This document shows, piece after piece, positions 12,001 through 25,000 of a DNA stretch of 64,000 nt. The DNA is from Siderastrea siderea (lineage: Eukaryota > Cnidaria > Anthozoa > Scleractinia > Rhizangiidae): assembly GCA_964030785.1 (NCBI GenBank), contig OZ034977.1:27245652-27309651 (forward strand), read 5' to 3'. Position 1 is the first letter of the stretch; each line of letters begins with the position of its first letter. The position numbers and the translations under genes are program-made. The notes under the pieces were generated by a model that was given only the letters and a program-made list of their open reading frames with translations, was not told the DNA's origin and did no database searches.

Positions 12001-15000
12001 TTATCTCTGAAATAAGTCCTTTGCTAAAAAGTAGGTTTACCCAACCAAAGTTCTGAAGGGTGCTCCTCGGAGTCATAATCCGCGAGTCATCATCTTCATT
12101 TATCTGCAATGATGTCACAACCTGCTTAAATTAATTTCGTTTCGTTTCGTTTCTTAGCGACGTTGTTTGCGAGTTAAGTACTGCTGTCATGCTGTCACAG
12201 AATGTATGATTGCCTAACATAGGTTATAGGTACTTACACTGAACATCAAGATTTGCGCTCGCCCTAACTGTTGTATTCATCCCGTTGTCCGCTGAGCACC
12301 AGTATTCTCCAGATTGATTCCTATCAGTTACAAAGCTCAGGGTGTCCTCTGTACCCACAGTCTCACTATCTTTAGTCCAGGTTATCCTTGGGGGAGGATT
12401 CCCGATAGCAGAACAAAGGAATGTTACCACAACACCCTCTATGAGGGTCTGGTCAGCTGGTCTTGCGGTTAAACGTGGTGGAACTGCGAAGAGAAAAATC
12501 GAAAAAAATTTCAAAGAAGGTAAAGCAAGTAGATTATGATAAAAGCTTAGTTTGAACAGAAGTATGACGCTTTTTGTCTAATCCGATTACTATAGACATG
12601 TCGTAGCACATTACCACTGCTTTGAATAAAGGTAAAGCTAGCCTTTCACTCAGATATTAGCATTTCAGACTCCTTATAAGAGCCACCTATCTGGGTTGGG
12701 GGATTGGAGGATTGGGGGAGGAGGGGATTACGTAGTGATCCTTTTCGAGCTATCCCTGCACCTCAATGGGGCAGAAGACCCCCCAAAAGTGCAGAAAATT
12801 AACCTGCTTGTCATAATCATGTGACAGGAAACTCGTACCACGGCTACAAGAGATTCTAGTACATTTTTTTACTTTAAAGGATTTCCTTCAAAAATATTTG
12901 AGACATCCCAGCCGCCTTGCTAAAAAGCCCAGATTATGTCTCTGTAGTGTCCCTTACAAACAGTTTTGATTGTGGTTTCTTGTTCAACTTACACTGGACA
13001 TCAAGGGATACACTTGTTGTGATATTCGCGTCTATTCCATTATCCGCTAAACACTGATATTCTCCAGTATCATTCCTGGAAGTTACAAGGCTCAGTGTGT
13101 CTCCTTTACCGACAGTGGCCCCATCTTTAGTCCATGTTATATTTGGAACCGGGTTACCAGTGGCGTTACAATGGAACGCGATTATGTCACCTTCTTTGAT
13201 GGTCTGGTCAACTGGCCTCAACGCAAATCTCGGTGGAACTGCAAAGAGCGGTGAATACTTGGTAAGTTACTTTTAACATAGAAAATAACTTCCGAATAAC
13301 TTCACCAAAAAAAAATCAACGTTTGAAACTCGTGTTTAAAAATACAACTTGGCGTTTGTGATCGTCGAAAAATAGTCGGGGCCAGAATGTTTCAGATAAT
13401 TAACAGAAACGCTTAATGTGCCTTGATAAAATATTCGGAACATTTTCAATATTTCGTAGAAAGTCGAACAATTTGAATTCGGCAAGGTCATTGTTTGGTA
13501 GAGCCATGGAACACAGTAGCTACACAGTGCTTTCTTATGATACTCCTCGTCCTGCAAAAAAACAAAATCATTCGTAGCATAACACGGTATACCACTAGAA
13601 AGCATTGCATAAGTTGTAGGCAGCTGATAGAAAATATTAATAGGTTACACTTACATTGCACGTCAAGAACAGCACTAGCATTGTCAGATGGTTGTAGCCC
13701 ATTGTCTGCTGAACACCAATATTTCCCAGAATGATTCCTTGTGGCCTCAAAGCTCAGTTTTTCTCCTATACCCACTGTCTTTGCGTCTTTACTCCATGTA
13801 ATCTTTGGTCGTGGATTGCCAGTAGCAGCACAATGGAATGCTGCTTGATCAGCCTCAACAACTGTTTGGTCAGTTGGTCGTGTTGTTAAACGTGGCGCAA
13901 CTGTATCATAAAGAAAAGAAACATGCAGAAAATATCGGTTAAATACTTGCAATAATATTTCTCAGATTATTGCAAATCTTCCACTGACAGATACACTGTA
14001 TCTGTCCACGAATAGTTCTTTTGGATGTAGCCACTCACACTGGTCATTAGCGTTTACGTCTGAACATCTGTAGTTAAATTCCGGTATGATGATAGTTCGG
14101 AACAGTGACATTGGAGGCCAACGACTAAACGTCACGGCAACGTCCACTTTAATGACGACATTATTAGTAAGGTATGTGGAGCTGCTTTCAACTAGATTCA
14201 AGAGTTCCAGTCAAATTGATCTGGAGTTCTCAAGATTTTGTGGGTAATTTATATTTAATCATTTGACAGATGGCAGAATTTGTAACTTACACTGCACATC
14301 AAGATGTACACTAGAGGTGATGTTCACACTCAAGCCATTATCTGCAGAACACCAGTATTTTCCAGTGTCATTCCTGTTGGCTGCCATTAACCGCAAGGTA
14401 TCTCCTATCGCGACAATTTTTCCTTCTCGGTGCCATCTTATCTCTGGAGATGGATTACCAGTAGCAACGCAAAGTAATGTAGCTTCAGCACCTTCCTTGA
14501 CAGTCTGGTCATTTGGGGTCGATGTGAAACTTGGCGGAACTGTAGCAAATTAATTTTCAAATTATTTTAAGCTGTGCTCTGCTGGGATCAACTAACCAAT
14601 CAACCAGCCAAACAATCAACCAACAAGAAAAATAACAAGGCAGATTTGGTGGATTGGTAGCAGGAACCTTTGGCTATGAAGGCGGTGTAAACTAGGATTT
14701 AGCAAGGACCACAGATTCCAGTCCTTCTCTCTGATTAGAATAAGAAATTAAACCATGATAGTCCCGAAATAAACAACTAGCCACATTCTGTAAATGGCCA
14801 ACTGCTCAGACTCATATTCCAGTTTGGGGTTTGACATTTGGAGCTATAATTTGCAAAAATACTTTGGTGTGACTTTTTTGAGCAAAAATATCAAAAATTT
14901 TCAATACCTCGATTATAACGACAAGTTTGACTCAAACAGAAACAGAGATAGCATTGGGTAAATTTTCCTTCCTCTCTGTATCTTTTCTTTCTTCTTTGTG

Positions 15001-18000
15001 TCGTATTCCATCCACAAATTTTCGAAAAACTCACTAAATATTCACGAAAATCGTAATATTACATTATCATCGATACTCACACAGGACATTGAGATAAGCA
15101 ATTGCTTTTACAGTTGATTTAAAGCCGTTCTCAGCGCTACACCAGTATTTTCCAGAACTGTTCCTTCTGGTCACAAACGTGAGTGTGTTTTCTCCACCGA
15201 CGGTCTTCCCATCTTTAATCCATCTGATTCTTGGACTTGGGTTCCCGGTGGCATTACAATATAATGTTGCCATGGCACCCTCGATTACAGTCTGGTTGGT
15301 AGGTTGCATGTCCAAACTTGGTGAAACTACAAAAGATAAGAACGAAGTTCAAACTTCTGGTTAATATTTTAAGAAAGATGAAAAAAACATGGACAATACT
15401 TTTCATTGTCAGGGACTGCCTCCTTTAACCAATCTATTGGTAGCATCCATTTTGCACAGGCATTGTGCTCCGTTCATCTACCGTTTTGCTCGTTTTAACA
15501 TACGTTTCGCGCGTTTGTTCAATGTAGATGATTTTAGTGATAGTCGTGAAATCAAAGATGGCACTGATTTAAAAATGGCGGAGTTTGTAATTTCTGATGT
15601 CATTTTGCGCCATATGATATCTCTATCGACACAAGCCTAAAGTTATTATTATTTTCAAGCCTCGACCTCCGCCCAAGAATGGCCGCGCTGCCTGTAAAAT
15701 CATTTACAATAACCTCAAATTATCAAAAAGGCAACCCTAGGATTATGAAAAAAAAAAAAAAAACGACAAACAGCCAAAGCAGAAAAACAAACAAATAACC
15801 AGCCACATTTAGTTGGCGTTAACCGCGAATATGATTGGCTCAATCATAGTAGTCTCTAATTCGCTGATGATCGCTGATGATGTCGTTGTTGCATGTCCCT
15901 GAAAAGTAAAGTTTCTTTCTTTTTATAATAAATTAGATGATAATGTCCCACTGCAATGTGTTAGTTGTCGCTAAAGCAAAAAGACTACTTGCTGACATAT
16001 TCCATCAGTGCTAATCAACTATACTAAGCCTCGTCGACTATTGAATTCAGTCCTAAAGGACTCGGCCTCGAAGTTTCATTATATTTTATAATGAAATATA
16101 AATTGTCTTTTTTTCTTTATACTTACATTGAACGTTAAGTGAAACACTTGTGTTGATTTTGGCACCAATACCATTGTCTGCTAAACACCAGTATGTCCCG
16201 GAGTGATTTCTACTTGCTTCAAAGCTTAGTGTGTCTCCTGTAGCCACAGTTGTCCCATCTTTAACCCAGGTTATGTTTGGCACAGGGTTACCAGAGGCAG
16301 CGCAGGTAAATGTGGTTAAATCCGTCTCGGTTACGATCTGATCGGAGGGTATGCTTGTAAAACTTGGCGGAACTAAAAGAATAAAATAAATATATTTTAG
16401 TGAAAAACAAGGAGGTAAACAATCTCGTTACATTCGAGAGGGGATGTTGTCCGTCCCTGATAAAATGCAATGTAAAAGTAAGATGTAGTGGTAAGTACAA
16501 TCTGTATTTAAATAGAACTGTATCTAACAGTGGGCAAGAGAATCAGAAGAACTACGAAGCCATTACGAAATTACTATCATTCTGATATAATGATCAAAAG
16601 ATTATTTTTAGGCTAAACCGCCTGGAAAATGCTGCCCAGCAGTACTGTTAAATGGATAATATGTAATGAGAATATAATAGAGGATTTTGTCCAAAGACTT
16701 GGAATTTAGGATCGCCGTTCGTAGGCAAAAAAACAATCTCCTTGACATATCAAAATTACTACAAATTCATACTTACATTGCACATCAAGGTAGGCGCTAG
16801 CGTTTGCTGTGTCACTGAAACTGTTCTCTGCAACGCACCAGTACTCTCCAAAGTTATCTCTTACTGCATCAAAAGTTAATGTTTCTCCCGCACCCACGAT
16901 ACTGCCATCTTTAACCCATTTTATTTTTGGTGCAGGGTTGCCAGAAGCAGTGCAGTGGAATGTAGCCTTATCACCCGCTGTGATGGTCTGTTCAGTTGGT
17001 GTTTCAGTTAGCACTGGAGCAACTACAGGAAGTAACAGATAACAAAATATATAGCTGCAGTCACAGTGGCTTAACTCTTGGGCCCACGAGGAGGAAGGAA
17101 GGGGGCGATGAGGTAGTTATCACCTTCCATCTCCGGTAGTATTTCTTATCGAGAAGTTTTTTGCTTTAACGAAATATGTTCGGGAGATGATCGGTTATGG
17201 GGTTAAGGTACATGATGTCATAATTAATACCACCACTTTAACCCATTTTTGAATTAGTAAGTAAATAAGTGTTTTTGCCATTTTGCGCTTTACATTTGAA
17301 ATAATGTGAAATAAAGACAAAACACGTTAAAAATGAACATTCTACAAGTCTAGGATAAAAAAAATTGTGCTCCGCACTTTTTCTATAAATTCTAATTTTG
17401 CGTAAAATCCAAGATGGCCGTCACCTTGGCCGCTGTTTTGCACGACGTCACGGGCCACCAGCAAGGCTGCATCCCATAATATATATTTTATCTCGTAGAG
17501 AACCTCATGGGTTTTCATTAAAAGTTAAGGTAGAACACTTTCGAAATATTGCAGCACAGAAAAATGCAAAAAAAAAAAAACAGGTGGCGGTTTCCTTGGT
17601 CAGAGAAACGTTGGCTAATATAATGCACCTCTAACACAATTCTCAGCTTTAGTTTCAGTTGGTTTGTGGAGTTTAAATTCTGAGTGGAACAATCCCAATA
17701 CAAAATGAGACGCAGAGGTAAAGTGGACCAACTTACAAATTGCCCCCGATGAACAAAACGATAATGTAAAAGCGTGTATAGGAACCAGAGGATAATTAAA
17801 GGTTAATGCAAGATATAGTACATGTAGTTGTAATTTTAGTTGAACACGGAAACATTTTCATTGTACTTACACTGTACATCAAGGTAAACACTGGCGTTGA
17901 TAGCCAAGCCAATTCCATTCTCTGCTGAGCACCAGTATTCCCCAGAATGACTTCTATTAGCCACAAAGCTCAGCTTGTCCTCTGTACTCACAGTCTTCCC

Positions 18001-18946
18001 ATCCTTACTCCATGTTATCTTAGGAACAGGGTTACCAATGGTGGTACAATAGAAAGTGGCTTTATCACCTTCGTTTACAGTTTGATTAACAGGCATCGTC
18101 GCGAAACTTGGCAAAACTAAAAACACGCACAATTCAACAATAAATAACAACGTTTTTTTTTGGGGGGGGGGGGAGGAAGGGCTATTTTCTTAAGTTTATT
18201 CGATTTTCATTTCCTAATTTCATTTTATTCAGTGTCGCCATGTGTGCAAACGCTAGAAGGACTGAAATTCAAATAAAGTTAATACATAAATAATCCACTT
18301 GATGATGATTTTTATTATTTACTGGGAATAAAGTGCAGTTCTTTAGATTTCACCTCACTTTAAGGTACTGTTTCAATTTTTTTAATTACCAGTTTAAAAA
18401 GCTAAAATTTTCCAAAATAACAGTTCAGTGCTAGCCTATAAATGTTAAAAGTTAATACCGGCATTATAATAATGTGCTGAAGCCTGGAAAATGCTTTACT
18501 TCGGGTACAAAAGAACTAGCCAGCCCTTGTTTCCCTCTGATAATTCACCTGAAAACTTCGTCTCAGTGTTTTAGTATTCCCACTCCAACAATAGTAAGAA
18601 CCACAATAATTGGACGGTATATAACCAAAAGTGTGGTCAGCAGCTTTTTTTTGCAAGATTTGGGATTTCTTTTGTAGAGATACAGAAAGCTAGAGCCACA
18701 TTTCATAACCAAAGTCAATTGTTGACTATGGGAGCTGATTATTAAAACGAAGGTTGGAAAAGGTTTAACAAAAAACATGGCTTTACCTGGAATACACTAG
18801 GTCAACACGAATGAGTTGGTGAGCTTTCCAGTAAACAACGTTACGAAGGCGTATAAAACAAACTTAAAAACCAAATAGCGACTCAAATTGACCTTCTTTT
18901 TAGTAGGTTAAGGTCTAGTTTAAGTGCTCTTAAGCCAGGTCTAATG

Positions 18947-19028
<82 letters not shown>

Positions 19029-22000
19029 TTTAAATATGTCTACCATGCATAAAACCGAATCTTATACTTACACTGTACATCAAGATATGCACTCGCATTA
19101 ACAGCTTCTCTCAACCCATTGTCCGCTGCACACCAATATTTTCCAGAGTCATTTCTGTTGACTGTGATATTCAATGTTTCTCCTTCACCTACAGTCTTTC
19201 CATCCTTACTCCAGGTTAACTTAGGAGTTGGGTTCCCGTTGGCAGAACAATAGAATGTTGCAATTTCCATCTCCAAAGCTGACGTGTTGTGTGGTTTCAT
19301 GGTTAAACTTGATGAAACTGTGATTGAAAGAACATAGTACAGGCGACTTTATGTCAGAAAATGTTGAAGGAAACCCTAATCATTCAGAAAATTAGCATAC
19401 TTCACCAATGCTTATTCATGGGCGAATCATGATGTGTTTTACTTCCGTTGAGGATTTTTTTAAGTGCTTACAAAATGAAAAAAATTATGGTAGATTTTTA
19501 ACATCAGATGCAGTGTCTCTTGTCTAACGTGAAACTGTAACTTTTGGTGTATCCATAAAGAATTTACACTTACACAGCACATCAAGATATGCACTCGCAT
19601 TGGCAGTTGTATTCAACCCGTTGTCCGCTGAGCACCAGTATTCTCCGGAATGGTTCCTGTCAGCCACAAAGCTCAGCGTGCTTTCTGTACTCACAGTCTT
19701 CCCATCTTTTGTCCACGTTATCTTTGGAACTGGTCTTCCGGTGGCATTGCAGTGGAATGTGGCTACTGTACTCTCAATGACCGCCTTGTCAGTTGGCTGT
19801 GTCGTTAAGGTTGGTGGGACTGTGATGAAGTTGAAAAAAAAAGTTTATTAATTTTTTTTGTGACTTGCAATAATCAAGTAAGGTCGGATTACTCCATTAT
19901 AAACGACTTTAAAATACGTTTTTATCACGTACTAGGAAAAACCACAAAGGGTGCACACAAATAACGGTCAATTTACTTACGAAATTGTCGATTCCGTCAC
20001 GAATGCTTACGTCTTTTACCTGTTTAAATGGTGAATGAACTGAACATTGTGGTATGATTACGCCTAAGGATGACTTTACTGCGAAGATGAGTTCCTCTCC
20101 GGATTGTCAAAAAGGCGGTCAATGTGGAGCTTGAACAGTCACCACAACGACAGGAACAAATCCACTTTACTTAAGATGTTTCGTGATTATTCCAAAATCT
20201 TCAACCTTTATAATGTGACTGAATAACTCAGGGACTAATTTGGTTGTGACGGGGTTCATGTTAAAAAACACACACACACACAACAAAAATAAAACAAACC
20301 AAAAGAAAATTACTGTAGTGAGTTCATGTTATCCATAAATTAACAGCCAAAATTGGGTCATTGCACGTTCATGTTTTGAAGAAGACGGCAAAGAAGTGTG
20401 CCAAGAAGGACATCACGTAGGTAGAGTCAATGCTTTGCTAAACCTTTCGTTTACTGCCGTTCTCGATGTTGTCGTCGTTGTGCTTACGTAACCTCCCTAA
20501 AGTCACCAATAGCGAGCAAGGACTAGTCTTACCCGGCTATCACACTACACAGACTAAATACTTACAGGGATCCATATTAGCTTTTTTTCAAACTGGTCAA
20601 CCGTGCAAGTGTGTCAGAAAAGATACTTGCCCTGACAGAATTTTAGTTGCCCGTTCAAAACTGCGTAATAATTAAGATGCAGTTAACAACAAGTAAGTGG
20701 AAAGGTTGCATCTTATTTTCACTGTTACTGCAGCAGCATCGCAGTAAGGCTCCAGTCAAACACTTTCATTTTACAATTTCAACCACTCGGACTTAAAAGA
20801 TAGACCTACTTTGCATGTCAAACGTTCACTGTTTAACACTTGATTTTCCACGTTTAAATTATTAGTACTTCTTGATCAAACTTTCAATTTGGCGTTCTTC
20901 AACGTCACTGTCCATTTCACTTGCATCCTTAATACCACTGTCATTGTCATCTAAATCCCCTCCCTTGCAACGACATCCAAGTCTCCACCTGCATCACTCT
21001 CTTCCTCCTCTTCCTCTTGATCATCCACTATAACCTCATCGGCATCACCAATGTGCCACAACTCACGTGCGGCCAAAGAGCGAGAGTCTACGTGTTTGCA
21101 TATTGCTGCAGTACTTCAGCAATGGAGAACAAAAAATTGAGACTGCAAACATTTAACTTCTGAGAGTACCGCATGAGATGTCTTATACGTGCAGGGAAAC
21201 GAATTTGACAGTACAGAATAACCGAATAGCTGGTGGACATTCAAAACACAGGTACAATAACTAGTGAGAAATTCAAGAAAAAATTTTTGCTCCTTACAAC
21301 TTACTCGTCCGCCGGACGAGTGTGTGTTTTTGACACTCGTCCGTAGGACTTTGTAGTCGTCTCGGACGACCTGACGATTGCTAATATGGATCCCTGTTAC
21401 TTACACAAAACATTAAGTTGAGCACTTGAGTTGACAGTCTTATTAAAGCCATTGTCTGCTGTGCACCAGTATTTTCCAGAATGATTTCTGTGGGTTTCAA
21501 ATCTCAGCACGTTTCCTATTCCCACAGTTTTCTCATCTTTAGTCCATGTAATCTTTGGCACAGGGTTACCAACAGCAGTACAGTGGAATGTTGCAGTTGT
21601 TTTCTCATTGAGGATCTGGTCATCTGGTGTTGTTGTTAAGCTCGGTGGGACTAAAAAAAAGATCATAGATCATATGTATTAATCCCACACAAGGCAAGAT
21701 AGCTGTTTAAAAGAAGGCCAAAAGCCACTGTATATCTAGATTGTCAAATGAAATGGCAGTGGGCGAATCATGAATGGCGAATCATAGGCTAAGAACGATG
21801 TTAGAAAACCCTGGTCTGCGCAATGCAGTGAATAGATGGTAAAAGCCAGCTTGTCAGCGTCTTTGATAGAAGAAGCTATCAAATGACGTACCAAGTTATG
21901 TATGAGTCATTCTGTAGTTACAAAATGCAAGATGGTGTGTGCATTAGGTCATGTGGTCCTCTCCGGTTGAAGACTTTTTCGCGTTCTCAGACTTATAAAA

Positions 22001-25000
22001 AACTGAATGTAGTAAAATTCCGACGTGACCGAGATTCACATTAGAAACGTTTTCCTTTAATACCAGATGCGTTTGGAACAAATTTCAAATAAGTATATCG
22101 TGTCTAACTTGAAATAGCAACTTTTATTATACCTAAAAAGAGCATTCACACTTACACAACACCTCAAGATATGCACTCGCATTGACAGTTGTATTCAAGC
22201 CATTGTCCGCTGAGCACCAGTATTCTCCAGAATGGTTTTTATCAGCCACAAAGCTCAGCGTGCTTTCTGTACTCACAGTCTTGCTATCTTTTGTCCACGT
22301 TATCTTTGGAACTGGGTTGCCGTTGGCATTGCAGTGGAATGTGGCTATTGTACCCTCAATCACGGCCTTGCCAGTAGGCTGCGTTGTTATGCTTGGTGGA
22401 ACTGTGATGTAGCCAAATAAAAGCAGCGTATCAATCAGAAATCAAGTAAGGCCAGATGACAGCCTTCTAAACAACCTTGCAATCGTTAAATAATCTTCTA
22501 CTACTAAGAAATATCACAAACGACATACATGAGTAGCGACAAATTTACGTTTGAAATTGTCGATGCCGTCACGAGAGCTTGCGCTTTATCTTTGTATAAG
22601 TGGCGAATGAACAGAACATTTTGGTATTATTGACTCCGAGAATGACACTTGACTCAGAGGATGACTTCAGCTCAGGTTGTCGAAGTGTCAGTGAATGTCA
22701 ACAACACAATTCATCTAAATAACTAAGCTAACCCAGCTGAATACTCTAGACAGACAAATTGAGTATACTTACACAAAACATCAAGTTGTGCACTTGCGTT
22801 AACAGTTTTGTTGAATCCATTGTCTGCTGTACACCAGTATTTTCCAGAATGATTTCTGTGGGTTTCAAATCTCAGCACGTTTCCCGTTCCCACAGTTTTC
22901 CCATCTTTAGCCCATGTAATCTTTGGCACAGGGTTACCAACAGCAGTACAGTGGAATGTTACGGTTGTGTTCTCTTTGAGGAGCTGGTCATCTGGTGTTG
23001 TTGCTAAGCTCGGTGGGACTAAAAGACGATCACAGATGATATGTTTTAATCCCACACAAGGCAAGATAGCTGTTTAAAAGAAGGCCAAAAGCCACTGTAT
23101 ATCCAGATTGTCAAATGAAATGGCAGTGGGCGAATCATGAATGGCGAATCATAGGCTAAGAACGATGTTAGAAAACCCTGGTCTGCGCAATGCAGTGAAT
23201 AGATGGTAAACGCCAGCTTGTCAGCGTCTTTGATAGAAGAAACTATCAAATGACGTACCAAGTTATGTATGAGTCATTCTGTAGTTAGAAAATGCAAGAT
23301 GGTGTGTGCATTAGGTCATATCATGTGGTCTTCTCTGGTTGAAGACTTTTTCGCGTTCTCAGACTTCTAAATAACTGAATGTAGTAAAATTCCGACGTGA
23401 CCGAGATTCACATTAGAAACGTTTTCCTTTAATACCAGATGCGTTTGGAACAAATTTCAAATAAGTATATCGTGTCTAACTTGAAATAGCAACTTTTATT
23501 ATACCTAAAAAGAGCATTCACACTTACACAACACATCAAGATATGCACTCGCATTGACAGTTGTATTCAAGCCATTGTCCGCTGAGCACCAGTATTCTCC
23601 AGAATGGTTTCTATCAGCCACAAAGCTCAGCGTGCTTTCTGTACTCACAGTCTTGCCATCTTTTGTCCACGTTATCTTTGGAACTGGGTTGCCGTTGGCA
23701 TTGCAGTGGAATGTGGCTATTGTACCCTCAATCACGGCCTTGCCAGTAGGCTGCGTTGTTATGCTTGGTGGAACTGTGATGTTGCCAAATAAAAGCAGCG
23801 TATCAATCAGAAATCAAGTAAGGCCAGATGACAGCCTTCTAAACAACCTTGCAATCGTTAAATAATCTTCTACTACTAAGAAATATCGCAAACGACATAC
23901 ATGAGTAGCGACAAATTTACGTTTGAAATTGTCGATGCCGTCACGAGAGCTTACGCTTTATCCTTGTATAAGTGGCGAATGAACAGAACATTTTGGTATT
24001 ATTAACTCCGAGGATGACACTTGACTCAGAGGATGACTTCAGCTCAGGTTGTCGAAGTGTCAGTGAATGTCAACAACACAATTCATCTAAATAACTACTC
24101 TAACCCAGCTGAATACTCTGGACATAAAAATTGAATATACTTACACAAAACATCAAGTTGTGCACTTGCGTTAACAGTTTTGTTGAATCCATTGTCTGCT
24201 GTACACCAGTATTTTCCAGAATGATTTCTGTGGGTTTCAAATCTCAGCACGTTTCCCGTTCCCATAGTTTTCCCATCTTTAGTCCATGTAATCTTTGGCA
24301 CAGGGTTACCGGCAGCAGTACAGCGGAACGTTGTAGTTGTTTTCTCATCCAGGATCTGGTCATCTGGTGTAGTTGATAAGCTCGGCGGAACTAAAAGAAG
24401 ATCATGGGTGACACTTATTCATCGCATGCAATTTAAGATTACCGGTAAGAAGAGAGTTGAAGGCCATTGCATCTTCATATCGTTAATTGAAATGACGATC
24501 TGTACTCAAAACGTATTCCGAGGGTATAGCCGAGAAAAATCCTAAAAAAAAAATCCGAGATGTTAAATGAGACTCACTAATCTGTGTCACAGCTCTGCCA
24601 GTTTGGCTTTACATATGACTTCATACTTACACTGCACATCAAGTTGTGATTCAGCCTTGATTGCTTTGCCCAGTCCGTTGTCAGCCCAACACCAGTATTC
24701 GCCAGTTTTATTCCTGGATGCTTTCAAGTTCAGGGTGCTCCCTTTACCCACAGTCTTTCCATCTTTTATCCATTTTATCTCTGGCACAGGATTACCAATG
24801 GCCGTGCAATGCAATGCAGTTTCATCAAACTCTGTTACCGTCTTGTCGATTGGCTTCTTCATAAAACTCGGTGGAACTGCAATTGAGAAGGAGGAATATC
24901 ATGGCCTTCTCTAGTTTTGCGGTCAAAGCTATGCGAAATAAATGTCTTAGTACGTTAGCCTCTAGCGCACCAACGAGACGATGTTAAGTGTTCGAAGGAA

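Larger units (their letters stand above)
9518..18948 (-). other. Introns of cassettes 47-59
   Basis: The gaps between exons here run from about 340 to 950 bp. I looked for further Ig exons using the conserved YWC and GNP segments and found none beyond those listed. Minor features are an A run near 15750, a TTTCG short repeat near 12140, and a T/G run at 18152-18176. Confidence 0.6.
22402..24390. repeat. Tandem two-cassette block (unit about 1,372 bp)
   Basis: Cassettes 41+42 and 43+44 with their introns repeat at a period of 1,372 bp (for example the donor regions at 22773 and 24145). Similarity spans exons and introns alike, including CAGCTGAATACTCT and the CTACTACTAAGAAATATC segment. Cassettes 45 and 46 are a more diverged third copy, now interrupted by the Harbinger-like element. 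Confidence 0.85.

Noticed and set aside
15389..15640. Small plus-strand gene in the cassette 50/51 intron
   Set aside because: The frame is 83 codons long, with no domain signature and no supporting splice or promoter features visible.
22182..22412. Plus-strand open frames repeated across the array (for example with PLSAEHQYSPEWF)
   Set aside because: They are the antisense of the conserved YWCSADNG part of the cassettes. They recur at every cassette for that reason and have no signature of their own.
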